A program made the position numbers and the translations under genes. A DNA stretch of 64,000 nucleotides from Oscillospiraceae bacterium (lineage in GTDB: Bacteria > Bacillota > Clostridia > Oscillospirales > QAMX01): positions 1 to 64,000 of the forward strand of contig SVLY01000006.1 of NCBI GenBank assembly GCA_015067715.1. The letters run 5' to 3'. The notes beneath the pieces were generated by a model. That model saw only the letters and a program-made list of their open reading frames with translations. It had not been told where the DNA came from and ran no database searches. Below, piece after piece: positions 43,430-52,074 of the stretch; the first letter of the stretch is position 1, and each line of letters starts with the position of its first letter.

Positions 43430-44467
43430 TTATTTTTCAAACACGGGGGAATAGGCTTCGTCAACGGAGTCTTTAACGGGCTCGATCCCGCCCACAAAGA
43501 CCATTCTTTTGTCCCGGGTTATCAGTATGGCGCAAACGCCGTGCTCCCGGCAGAATTCAAGAGCATCTTCCTCGCCCATAACGAACAGGGCTGTGGAAAG
43601 AGCGTCCGCTCTGATTCCGGAGGGGTCGACGACCGTTGCGGACAAAAGATCGCTCTCTGCCGGGTGGCCGGTTTTGGGGTCGAGAATATGGTGGTAGAGC
43701 TTTCCGTCGTGGGTGAAATACCGCTCGTAAGCCCCGGATGTGGAAACGCAGACGCTCTCCACCTGGATGACCGCGGCAAAACCGTCGGACAGGGGATCCC
43801 GAAGGGCGACCTTCCATTTTACCCCGCCGGGCTTAGTGCCCACGGCACAGACCATGCCCCCGAAGCTTCCAAAGGCGCTCTCCACCCCGTTTTCCCGGGC
43901 AAGGGCGGCAAATCTGTCTGCGGCATAGCCCTTGGCAATGCCCCCAAGGTCGATTTGAACTCCGTTCAGCTCAGGCTCACCGGAAGGGGAAAAGCATATC
44001 TTGCCGTAACCGGCGCTCTCAAGTGCGAGAGAAATATCCTCCTCATCCGGCACTGTCGCCGCACCGCCGCCTCCAAACCCCCAAAGCCGGGAAAGGGAAA
44101 GCAGAGTGGGGTCAAAGGCGCCCTGGGTCTCGCGGGAGACGGCAATTGCACGGGCAATAAGCTCGTCCAGCTCGGCGTCCCGGACGCTTTCGCCGCTGTT
44201 CAGACGGTAAAGGGAGCTTTTTTCACTGTGAGCAGAGCAGAGAGCCTCAAGTCGAACGGTCTCTTCGTTGGCAAGGGATAGGAATTTTTCTCCGTTGTCC
44301 CCGTAGGCCTTGAGCTCAACGTAGGTGTCCATTGCAAGAAAGCCAAGCTCCGCGGGGGTTTGGGCTCCGCAGGCGGAAAGGAGCAAAAGCAGAGCCAAAA
44401 GAAAAACACATCTCACGCTCCCACCTCTGTGGGAGCGAAAGATGTGTTTGAGTTTGTTTCCGGACAT
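43430..44467 (-). CDS. apbE: FAD:protein FMN transferase (ApbE), lipoprotein form
   Basis: ApbE attaches FMN covalently to threonines of exported flavoproteins. The 345-residue protein begins with a signal peptide and lipobox LLLLLSACG, then AMDTYVELKAYG, DLGGIAKGYAADR and HHILDPKTGHPAESD, all typical. ATG 44467 is chosen (GGGGGA eight bases upstream). A longer frame from 44521 would overlap rsgA. It follows rsgA by 13 bases at the end of the housekeeping run, where rpe and thiN stand in Bacillus. No FMN-binding substrate protein is seen in the window. Confidence 0.92.
   Translation of the reverse strand: MSGNKLKHIFRSHRGGSVRCVFLLALLLLLSACGAQTPAELGFLAMDTYVELKAYGDNGEKFLSLANEETVRLEALCSAHSEKSSLYRLNSGESVRDAELDELIARAIAVSRETQGAFDPTLLSLSRLWGFGGGGAATVPDEEDISLALESAGYGKICFSPSGEPELNGVQIDLGGIAKGYAADRFAALARENGVESAFGSFGGMVCAVGTKPGGVKWKVALRDPLSDGFAAVIQVESVCVSTSGAYERYFTHDGKLYHHILDPKTGHPAESDLLSATVVDPSGIRADALSTALFVMGEEDALEFCREHGVCAILITRDKRMVFVGGIEPVKDSVDEAYSPVFEK
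44407..44446 (-). repeat. Long hairpin at the 5' end of the apbE coding region
   Basis: CACATCT, two unpaired bases and CGCTCCCAC pair with GTGGGAGCG, two unpaired bases and AGATGTG around a four-base loop. That is 16 pairs in all, beginning about 21 bases after the start codon. Confidence 0.6.
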
Positions 44468-44480
44468 AGGGTGATTCCCC

Positions 44481-45356
44481 CTATTTGTATTTATTCTTTT
44501 CCGCCTCCAGCATAGCCTCACGAAGCTTTATGTAGGATGTGTGGCGGGATTGGGCAACCTCGCCCCGGGAGATGGCGGCGGTAACCGCACAGCCCTCGTC
44601 GGTGCTGTGGCCGCAGTCCTTCCATCGGCAGTTGCAAAGGTGGGGTCGGAATTCCGGGAAGGTATTGGGAAGCTCTTCGTAGTCTGAAAAGCCCATTTCG
44701 ATAACGTCAAAGGCGGAATAGCCCGGGGAGTCCGCAAGGTAGCCGCCGGAGGGAAGCCTGTGCAGGCGGATGCGCCTTGTGGTCTGCTTTCCCCGGCCGA
44801 TCTTTTCGCTGAGCTCGCCAACGTCCTCTTCAACGCCAATGTCAAGGGCGTTGAGCAGGCTGGATTTTCCAACGCCGGAGTTGCCCGTGAGCAGGCATAT
44901 TCCGTCGCCCAGAGCCGCTTTGAGCCGGTCGAGCCCTTCTCCGCTTACGGTGCTCACGGGGAAAACGTCGTAAAGGGGGGAGTAGAGCCTCACGAGTTCT
45001 TCGCCGGAGGCAAGGTCGGTTTTGTTTATGCAGATCATGGGGCGTATGCCCTTGTATTCTGCCAGAGCCGTGAGAGAGTCTATGAACTGCTCGGGGGTCT
45101 GGGGAGGAGCGGCAGATGCCACAATGAGCAGGCTGGTTATATTTGCCGCCGGAGGGCGGACAAGGTCGTTTTTCCGGGGCTCGATAGAGGCGATAACGTA
45201 GCCGCCCTGGGCCTTGTCCAAAAGCACCCTGTCCCCGGCGAGGGGCTGGATGCCGCTTTTGCGGAATTTGCCCCGGCAGCTGCAGTTTATGGAGCCGGTC
45301 TCTGTTTCGACCGTGAAGGAAGAACCGGAGACCGAAACAACAAGTCCCTCTACCAT
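44481..45356 (-). CDS. rsgA: Ribosome small subunit-dependent GTPase A
   Basis: A circularly permuted GTPase that checks late 30S assembly. In the 291-residue protein the motifs come in permuted order: G4 INKTDL near residue 106 precedes G1 GNSGVGKSSLLN near 160, followed by G3 (DSPGYS). The N-terminal OB fold and the C-terminal zinc site (CNCRWKDCGHSTDEGC) are present. The ATG at 45356 overlaps the prkC stop by one base (TGATG), so the two are coupled. Confidence 0.95.
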   Translation of the reverse strand: MVEGLVVSVSGSSFTVETETGSINCSCRGKFRKSGIQPLAGDRVLLDKAQGGYVIASIEPRKNDLVRPPAANITSLLIVASAAPPQTPEQFIDSLTALAEYKGIRPMICINKTDLASGEELVRLYSPLYDVFPVSTVSGEGLDRLKAALGDGICLLTGNSGVGKSSLLNALDIGVEEDVGELSEKIGRGKQTTRRIRLHRLPSGGYLADSPGYSAFDVIEMGFSDYEELPNTFPEFRPHLCNCRWKDCGHSTDEGCAVTAAISRGEVAQSRHTSYIKLREAMLEAEKNKYK

Positions 45357-47359
45357 CAGTTCACCTTGACGTACTGGGAGGTCCAGAACACGGAGTCAAT
45401 ATAGACCTCGATGAGCTTCACTCCGTAGCCGGCGACCTCAAGGGTGACGGCCTTTTCGCCCTTTTCCATGGTCTCTGCAAAGACTCTCACACCGTCGGCG
45501 TAGACCTCAAAGTAGAACCTGTCGGGGTAGTAGGAGGATGTGGGGAGCTCAACGGTGATATAGCCCGTGGTGGTGATATCCGGGTCGTAGGTCCACTGAC
45601 CCTGAGCGTAATAGTCGTTGCCGGAGGTGGTCTCCGCAGTGGTGGCCTCAATGCAGACCACCAGGTTGACGGAGGTTCCCTTGGGAACAAAATTGTTTGC
45701 CGGGGAGCTCTGGCTGATGACCGTGCCAACGTCGTGGTCCTCGCTTACGGCGTATTCAATGTCGCCGATGTTGAGGCCTGCGGCATAGAGCATGTTTCGC
45801 GCGTCGTCAAGGTTGCGGCCCATAAGATTGGGCACCTCAACGGTCTCAAGGTCGTTACCGGAGCTTATCTGGAAGATAACGGTGGAGCCTTCAACAATGG
45901 TGTCTCCGGCAATGGGGGTGGTGCTTACGATATAGTATTTCTCCACTGAGGAGGAGGAGATGAACTCGAACTGAATGGTGACGGACTTGTCCATCAGAGC
46001 TTTAAGGTCGCTGTTGGCGGTGGTGTAAAGCCAGTTGTGGTAGTCCGGCATCTGGGCGGTGCGTGGGCCGAGGCTGAGAGTGAGCTTGATGGTACTGCCT
46101 TCCTTGGCGGTGCTTCCGCCGACCTTATCCTGGCGGATGATAACTCCCGCGTCGTGGGCGGCGCTGTATTCTTCGCCGTCGATAACGAAGTCAAAGTTCA
46201 GCGTCTCGTCGTTTACAACGCTGTCCCAGGTCCGTCCTACGAGGAAGGGCACGGGGACGTCGTCCGACCCGGCTTCGGGGCTGAGGATGGTGATCCACAG
46301 GGTGATGGCCACGGCGGCAAGGAGCATGAGCGCCGCAAGGGTGGCAACAATGGGGAAGAAGTTGATCTTCTTTCTCTCACCGGAGATCTTTTCGGTCTTT
46401 TCCCTCTTGCGGGAGTGGGCCTTTTCGGCGGCGGCAAGGTTTGCCGCAGAGGAAACGCTGTAGGGCTCGAACTTGATCGTGTCCCCGTTGGTGCTGTGAA
46501 CGTAGTTTCCCTTGGGAACGAAGCCCACGGGATCCTTGCGGAAGCCCTCGATCTCGTCGATCATCTCTCCGGCGTCGTGGTAGCGGGTGTTAAGATCGCC
46601 GCACATGGCCTTGAGGGTGATGATCTCCAAAGATTCGGGAATATTGGGGTTCACCTTTCCGGGAGGCTCGGGAACGGAGTTGATGTGCTGCATTGCAACT
46701 GCAAGGGGGCTGTCCCCGGTGAAGGGCAGGCGGCCGGTGAGCATTTCGTAGAGCATGACGCCGACGGAATAGATGTCCGCCCGGCCGTCGATATTCTCGC
46801 CCCGGGCCTGTTCGGGGGCAATATAGTGAACGGTGCCAAAGGCCGCGCCCTTTGTCTGGGTGATATCCTTTGCCTCCATAACGCGGGCAATGCCAAAGTC
46901 CATCACCTTGACCGTGCCGTCGCGGAGGATCATGATGTTCTGAGGCTTGATGTCCCGGTGAACGATCTTTTTCAGATGGGCGTGCTCAAGGGCCTTGAGT
47001 ATCTGCAGGGTGAAGTGCAGAGCCTCCTTGATGGAGAGTACCTCGCGCTGGTTGATATACTGCTTGAGGGTAATGCCGTCCACGATCTCCATGACGAAAT
47101 ACTCGTTCTGGGAGGAAGAGCTTACGTCGAAGACCTTGATTATATTGTTGTGGTTCAGCCTTGCCATGGCCTCGCTTTCGGCGTGGAATCTGCGGCGCAG
47201 ATCCTCGTCGCTTCGGAGCTCCTCCTTGAGGACCTTGACGGCAACGAGCCTGTTGAGCTTGCGGTCCCGGGCGCGGTAGACAACGGCCATGCCGCCTGTG
47301 CCGATGACCTCGTCGATCTCGTATCTGTTATCTAAAACCTTGTTAAGATAGTTTTCCAT
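45356..47359 (-). CDS. prkC: PASTA-domain serine/threonine kinase
   Basis: A 667-residue membrane kinase. The cytoplasmic kinase domain (residues 1-~275) has GTGGMAVVYRA, the catalytic HRDIKPQNIM and DFGIAR. A single membrane segment lies at about 335-356 (IVATLAALMLLAAVAITLWI). Three PASTA-type repeats follow outside (DVPVPFLVGRTWDSV, QMPDYHNWLY, EVPNLMGRNLDDARNML), which sense peptidoglycan fragments in the family, and the C-terminal ~90 residues form an extra beta domain. It is paired with the cognate phosphatase gene 14 bases upstream. Confidence 0.95.
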   Translation of the reverse strand: MENYLNKVLDNRYEIDEVIGTGGMAVVYRARDRKLNRLVAVKVLKEELRSDEDLRRRFHAESEAMARLNHNNIIKVFDVSSSSQNEYFVMEIVDGITLKQYINQREVLSIKEALHFTLQILKALEHAHLKKIVHRDIKPQNIMILRDGTVKVMDFGIARVMEAKDITQTKGAAFGTVHYIAPEQARGENIDGRADIYSVGVMLYEMLTGRLPFTGDSPLAVAMQHINSVPEPPGKVNPNIPESLEIITLKAMCGDLNTRYHDAGEMIDEIEGFRKDPVGFVPKGNYVHSTNGDTIKFEPYSVSSAANLAAAEKAHSRKREKTEKISGERKKINFFPIVATLAALMLLAAVAITLWITILSPEAGSDDVPVPFLVGRTWDSVVNDETLNFDFVIDGEEYSAAHDAGVIIRQDKVGGSTAKEGSTIKLTLSLGPRTAQMPDYHNWLYTTANSDLKALMDKSVTIQFEFISSSSVEKYYIVSTTPIAGDTIVEGSTVIFQISSGNDLETVEVPNLMGRNLDDARNMLYAAGLNIGDIEYAVSEDHDVGTVISQSSPANNFVPKGTSVNLVVCIEATTAETTSGNDYYAQGQWTYDPDITTTGYITVELPTSSYYPDRFYFEVYADGVRVFAETMEKGEKAVTLEVAGYGVKLIEVYIDSVFWTSQYVKVN

Positions 47360-47373
47360 ATTTCCTCCGGTCT

Positions 47374-48108
47374 TCAGAACACCAACAGTGTGACGGTGAT
47401 ATTGTCCGGACCGCCGCGGTCGTTTGCCATGGCCACAAGCCGTCTGACAGTTTCCTGGGGGGTCCGTCCGGACATGACCTCTGCCATAAGGTCACTGTCC
47501 TCAACCATGTTGGAAAGTCCGTCCGTACAGAGCAGAAGCACGTCGCCCTTTTGGGGGCGAACCTCGTAAAACTGGGGTGAAATGCTCTTTTCCGTTCCAA
47601 CGGCACGGGTGATGTAGTTTCGGGAGGGGTGATGCTTGGCTTCCTCGGGGGTGAGCTCGCCCCGGCGGAGCATCTCCTGGGCAACGGAGTGGTCGGTGGT
47701 TATCTGCATGACCCCGTCGCGGTTGATAAGGTAGGCTCTGCTGTCACCCACGTTCATAACGCAGACGTCGTTTTTATCTGCGCAGGCCGCAACAACGGTT
47801 GAGCCCATGCCGGAAAAAAGCTCGTCCTCAAGGGATTTGTCGTAGGTGTAGGTGTTGGCGGTGCGGATGGCCTCGTTCATGATGGCCTTCATGTAGGAAA
47901 TGCTCATTTTGGGGAGCATGCGCTTTTTGACCTCGGAGACGAAAATGGTGAGAGTCATGTCCGAGGCAACGTTGCCGGACTTTGCACCGCCCATTCCGTC
48001 GCATACCACGCAGAGCGCCTGCTCGTCGCTGTGGATAACGTTGATATAATAGTTGTCCTGATTGTCTTTTCTTCGTTTACCGGTATCGGTAAGTCCTGCG
48101 GCGATCAT
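47374..48108 (-). CDS. prpC: PP2C-type serine/threonine phosphatase
   Basis: A 244-residue metal-dependent phosphatase that reverses PrkC phosphorylation. Metal-binding motifs are VCDGMGG near residues 35-41, NVGDSRAYLI, LLLCTDGLSNMV and DRGGPDNITV at the C terminus. Position directly before prkC matches the conserved Firmicutes pair. GAAGGGA precedes ATG 48108. Confidence 0.95.
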   Translation of the reverse strand: MIAAGLTDTGKRRKDNQDNYYINVIHSDEQALCVVCDGMGGAKSGNVASDMTLTIFVSEVKKRMLPKMSISYMKAIMNEAIRTANTYTYDKSLEDELFSGMGSTVVAACADKNDVCVMNVGDSRAYLINRDGVMQITTDHSVAQEMLRRGELTPEEAKHHPSRNYITRAVGTEKSISPQFYEVRPQKGDVLLLCTDGLSNMVEDSDLMAEVMSGRTPQETVRRLVAMANDRGGPDNITVTLLVF

Positions 48109-48170
48109 CGTTTATCGGTTCCCTTCTTTCTCTGTGTGGTCAGGGGTTCAATTTGCGCTTTTGCGCCTTC

Positions 48171-49196
48171 TCAGCTGGCCCAAGCCCCGTCTATGTCTTT
48201 GCCCAGCCTTCGGCGGAGGGTGACGTTGACGCGGCCTTTTTCCAGCGCTTCGGTAAAGGCGGCAAGGTCTGTGGGTGTGGAGGGGTGGAACGGGCTTTCT
48301 GCGATCTCGTTTAAGCGGATAAGGTTAACGTGGGCGTCCTTTCCTCTCAAAAGCCGCACAAGCTCTCTTGCGCAGGCGGGAGTGTCGTTAAGCCCGGCGA
48401 TCATTGCGTATTCGTAGCTCACCCGGCGGCCGGTGGCCTTTTGGTAAGCGGTTGCGGTGTCGATAAGCTCCTGCACCTGCCAGCTTTTGTTCACGGGCAT
48501 TATCTTCGTGCGGATATCGTCAAAGGGGGCGTGCAGGGAGACGGAAAGGGTTATGCCAAGCTGTTCCTTCTCCAGCATTTTTATCTTCGGTACGAGGCCG
48601 CTGGTGGAAAGCGAGATATGTCTCTGACCGATATTGAAGCTCTCAGGAGAGGAGACCGTGCGGATGAAATGCACCGAGGCCTCGTAGTTGTCAAGAGGCT
48701 CTCCCGTGCCCATCATAACTACACCGTCCACACGCTGACCGGTCTCTTTCTGAGCCGCGGCGATCTCGCCCAGCATTTCCGATGGGTTCAGCCCCCGGAG
48801 AAGCCCGTCCAGCCCGGAGGCGCAAAAGGCACAGCCCATTCTGCAGCCCACCTGGGTGGAGATGCAAAGGGTGTTTCCGTGGTTGTAGCGCATGAACACC
48901 CCTTCAACGAAGCTTCCGTCCCCAAGGGCAAAGAGGTATTTCTCCGTTCCGTCGGATGAGACCTGCTTCGACGCCACCGTCACCTTGGGAACGGCAAAGC
49001 GCCTGGAAAGCTCATCCCGGAGGGTAAGGGGGAGGTTCGTAAGGTCGGGAATGTCCCGGCCGGAAAGAATTCCCTGCCTTATCTGTGAGATGCGGAATTT
49101 GGGCAGCTTCAGCTCCGCCAGAGCAGCTTCCAGCTCAGGTCCCGTCATGGAGAGAATATCCAGTTTTTGGGGGTCTCCGGGAACGGGCAGAAGCAT
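48171..49196 (-). CDS. rlmN: 23S rRNA (adenine2503-C2)-methyltransferase
   Basis: A radical-SAM enzyme that methylates A2503 in the peptidyl-transferase centre. The 341-residue protein has the cluster motif CRMGCAFC near residue 115, GTGEPLDNYEA, and the family N terminus KLDILSMTGPELEAALAE. AAGGAG stands seven bases before ATG 49196. It belongs to the leftward run between rsmB and prpC. Confidence 0.95.
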   Translation of the reverse strand: MLLPVPGDPQKLDILSMTGPELEAALAELKLPKFRISQIRQGILSGRDIPDLTNLPLTLRDELSRRFAVPKVTVASKQVSSDGTEKYLFALGDGSFVEGVFMRYNHGNTLCISTQVGCRMGCAFCASGLDGLLRGLNPSEMLGEIAAAQKETGQRVDGVVMMGTGEPLDNYEASVHFIRTVSSPESFNIGQRHISLSTSGLVPKIKMLEKEQLGITLSVSLHAPFDDIRTKIMPVNKSWQVQELIDTATAYQKATGRRVSYEYAMIAGLNDTPACARELVRLLRGKDAHVNLIRLNEIAESPFHPSTPTDLAAFTEALEKGRVNVTLRRRLGKDIDGAWAS

Positions 49197-49225
49197 TGTT
49201 TTCTCCTTGAATACTTGTTTTTTTC

Positions 49226-50539
49226 TCAGGCCTTGCGGCGGAGCTTTGAAATAAAGAAGCCGTCGGTGCCGTGAACGTGGGGGAGCAGGGTGAGGTATCC
49301 CTTTTCGGCGCGGAAGGGAGCTTCCATGTCTTCAAAGAGGGGCTCAAGGCAAAATTCGGGGTTGTTTTTCAAAAACTCAAAGAGCACGTCCTCGTTTTCC
49401 CGTCTGAGGACGGTGCAGGTGGAATAGACCACGGTTCCGCCGGGGCGGACGTAGGTGGAAAGGGCTGTGAGAAGCTTAAGCTGAAGAGCGGGAAGCTCTG
49501 CGGCCTCGGCAAGGTCGCGGTAGCGTATGTCCGGCTTTTTGCGGATTATGCCAAGCCCGGAGCAGGGAAGGTCTGCGATGACCTTGTCCGCTCTGCCGGC
49601 AAGCGCCGGATCGGGGAGGGAAGCGTCGCGAATGGCGGTCTCCACACAGGTCACCCCAAGGCGTTTTGCGTTTTGCTCTATGAGCTCAAGCTTGTCTTCG
49701 TAGATGTCGAAGGCAAGGAGCTTCGCCTTGTTTTGGCTCAGCTCTGCGGCGCAGAGGGTCTTTCCGCCGGGAGCGGCGGCACCGTCGATTATAAGCTCTC
49801 CCGGTTGGGGGTCGAGAGCCTTCACCGCAAGCCAGGAGGATGCGTCCTGAACGCTGAAAAGTCCGGCGGAATACTCTGCCAGACCCGTGGGGCTCACGCC
49901 GCCAAGAGAGTTCAGCTTAAGGCAATCTCCGATCCATTTTTCGGCGCCGTATCCGGCAAGCTTTTGGCAGAGCTCATCTGCGTTTGTCCGAAGGGTGTTT
50001 GCCCGGAGGGTGACCGGGGGAATGCTGTTGTTTGCTTTCAGAAGAGCTTCAACGTCGGAAACGCTCCCGGAGAACAGGGACACAAGCTCTTCGGGATGGG
50101 AATAGGTCACGGAAAGCCGCTCGGTCTCCGTGGAAAACTCAAGGCTTTCACGGGGGTCTTCGGCAATGCGGCGGAGAATGGCGTTCACCATTCCGGCGGC
50201 CTTGAAGTTTCCGGTTATCTTTGTGTGCTTGACTGCCTCGTTCACAGCGGCAGAGGAGGGGATCTTGTCGCAGAAGATAAGCTGATACGCCCCGACCCGG
50301 AGAATATTTCTCACCTTGGGGTGGAGCTTCGAGAGCTTAAGCTTACAGTGCCGGGAAATTCTGCGGTCGAGGTATATCTTGTTCTGCAGAACGCCGTAAT
50401 ACAGGCGCGAGGCAAGGGCGGCGTCCCTGGGGTCAAGGTCGTAGCCCTGAAGAAAATCGTTGAGAAGGGCGTCGGAATAGGCGCTTCGCCTTTCCTGTTC
50501 GCCCAGCGCGTTCACCGCGCAAAGTCTTGCGTCCGTCAT
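49226..50539 (-). CDS. rsmB: 16S rRNA (cytosine967-C5)-methyltransferase
   Basis: A 437-residue two-domain enzyme. The N-terminal NusB-like RNA-binding domain has RLYYGVLQNKIYLDRRIS. The C-terminal SAM methyltransferase has DGAAAPGGKTLCAAEL, with the two catalytic cysteines in DLPCSGLGIIRKKPDIRY and YSTCTVLRREN. Its ATG overlaps the fmt stop by four bases (ATGA). Confidence 0.95.
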   Translation of the reverse strand: MTDARLCAVNALGEQERRSAYSDALLNDFLQGYDLDPRDAALASRLYYGVLQNKIYLDRRISRHCKLKLSKLHPKVRNILRVGAYQLIFCDKIPSSAAVNEAVKHTKITGNFKAAGMVNAILRRIAEDPRESLEFSTETERLSVTYSHPEELVSLFSGSVSDVEALLKANNSIPPVTLRANTLRTNADELCQKLAGYGAEKWIGDCLKLNSLGGVSPTGLAEYSAGLFSVQDASSWLAVKALDPQPGELIIDGAAAPGGKTLCAAELSQNKAKLLAFDIYEDKLELIEQNAKRLGVTCVETAIRDASLPDPALAGRADKVIADLPCSGLGIIRKKPDIRYRDLAEAAELPALQLKLLTALSTYVRPGGTVVYSTCTVLRRENEDVLFEFLKNNPEFCLEPLFEDMEAPFRAEKGYLTLLPHVHGTDGFFISKLRRKA

Positions 50540-51492
50540 CCCAGAATATCTCCTGCGGCGATCTGTCGGCCGTTGATAAGGTCGGCAACGGCGGTCTCCT
50601 TTTTACCCTCGGGAGAGAGGCGTAAAAGCTCAACGGCGCCCGCTCCGCAGATAACGGCGGCGGTCTTTTTGGTGGGGAAGAAGACCGTGCCGGGCTGGCC
50701 GGCGGGAACTTCGCCGGAAAAGAGCTTCATGGCGTTTATGCGAAGCTGTTTTCCGTTTCGGATAGTTGTGGCTCCGGGGTTGGGAGTGACGGCGCGGAAG
50801 GTGTTATAGACCGCACGGGCATCGGCTGAAAAATTCAACCTTGCCTCGGTCTTTTCGATCATTGCCGCGTGAGTGGCAAGAGCGTGGTCCTGGGGGGTGG
50901 CAGATGCCTCTCCGGCAAAGATGCTGTCAATGCCACGGGCAAGAAACTCTCTGCCAAGGTCTGCCAGACGTGCGGAAAGGTCGCCGTAGGTCTCGTCCGG
51001 GAGGATCTCGGTCTCCAGATCGGAAATAACGTCCCCCTCGTCCACGCCCAGAGAGAGGTATTGCAATGACAGGCCGGTGGTCTTATCCCCGTTCATAATG
51101 GCGCGCTGAATTGGGGCGGCGCCGCGGTAGCGGGGGAGAATGGAGCCGTGGAGGTTGATGCACCCGAGTCTGGGATAGTCCAGCACGTACTGGGGCAGAA
51201 TTCTGCCGTATGCCACCACGACGATAAGGTCGGGACGGGTCTCGTCCAGAATATACTGCCCGGCGCCGTCCTTGAAGGTGGTGGGCTGGTAGATAAGGCT
51301 TTCGTCCACGCCGTGTTCAAGGGCGCAGGTCTTAACAGGGGGGAAGGTGAGCTTCATGCCCCTGTTTTTTGCGCTGTCCGGACGGCAGACGACGCCGGTT
51401 ATATTGTAGCCGTTTTCAAGCAGATGGGCAAGCTGAACGGAGGCAAAGTCCGGTGTGCCCATGAAGAGAATACGGGGAGATTTATCGGTCAT
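50536..51492 (-). CDS. fmt: Methionyl-tRNA formyltransferase
   Basis: This enzyme formylates initiator Met-tRNA. The 318-residue protein has FMGTPDFASVQLAHLLENG at the N terminus, the catalytic block NLHGSILPRYRGAAPIQ and DEGDVI. def lies upstream and rsmB overlaps downstream, as in most Firmicutes. Confidence 0.96.
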   Translation of the reverse strand: MTDKSPRILFMGTPDFASVQLAHLLENGYNITGVVCRPDSAKNRGMKLTFPPVKTCALEHGVDESLIYQPTTFKDGAGQYILDETRPDLIVVVAYGRILPQYVLDYPRLGCINLHGSILPRYRGAAPIQRAIMNGDKTTGLSLQYLSLGVDEGDVISDLETEILPDETYGDLSARLADLGREFLARGIDSIFAGEASATPQDHALATHAAMIEKTEARLNFSADARAVYNTFRAVTPNPGATTIRNGKQLRINAMKLFSGEVPAGQPGTVFFPTKKTAAVICGAGAVELLRLSPEGKKETAVADLINGRQIAAGDILG

Positions 51493-51537
51493 TGAGAAAA
51501 GAACGCCCCTTTCGGTGGTTTTTGGGGGAGAAAAAGC

Positions 51538-52044
51538 TTACTTCAGCTTGGCTTTTGCCTTTTTGGTCTGCTGTTCCCGGCGGACAGCCTCTTCGTCCAG
51601 GAATTCGTAGACCTTGGAATCGAAGAGAATACCGTCCAGGTGGTCGTTTTCGTGGACGAAGCACTCGGCGATAAGTCCGTCGGCGGAGTCCTCGAAAAAC
51701 TCGCCGTGCTCGTCCTGGGCGCGGATCTTTACCCATGCGGGGCGCTTCACTCTGCCCCAGACGTCGGGCAGGCTGAGGCAACCCTCAACACAGTCCTGCT
51801 CACCGACGGTCTCAAGGATCTCGGGGTTGATATACTCTTTAAGCACGCCGTTGTTGTTGATAACGAAAATACGTCTCACAGTTCCTATCTGGGGTGCGGC
51901 AAGGCCCACACCGTTTTCTTCAAGAAGGGTGGCTTTCATATCCTCGATAAGTCTGTGAAGACGGCGGTCAAACTTTGTAACGGGGTGGCAGACGGCGTTA
52001 AGGCACTCGTCCTCGCCCTTGACGATAACTTTTTTGACAGACAT
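51538..52044 (-). CDS. def: Peptide deformylase
   Basis: A metalloenzyme that removes formyl from nascent proteins. The 168-residue protein has the three motifs GVGLAAPQIG, EGCLSLP and HENDHLDG, the last carrying the catalytic glutamate and two metal histidines. ATG 52044 with AAGGAAA upstream is used. An in-frame ATG at 52068 lacks a ribosome site. Confidence 0.95.
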   Translation of the reverse strand: MSVKKVIVKGEDECLNAVCHPVTKFDRRLHRLIEDMKATLLEENGVGLAAPQIGTVRRIFVINNNGVLKEYINPEILETVGEQDCVEGCLSLPDVWGRVKRPAWVKIRAQDEHGEFFEDSADGLIAECFVHENDHLDGILFDSKVYEFLDEEAVRREQQTKKAKAKLK

Positions 52045-52074
52045 AGTATTTCCTTTCGAAACTTGCAAAATGCT

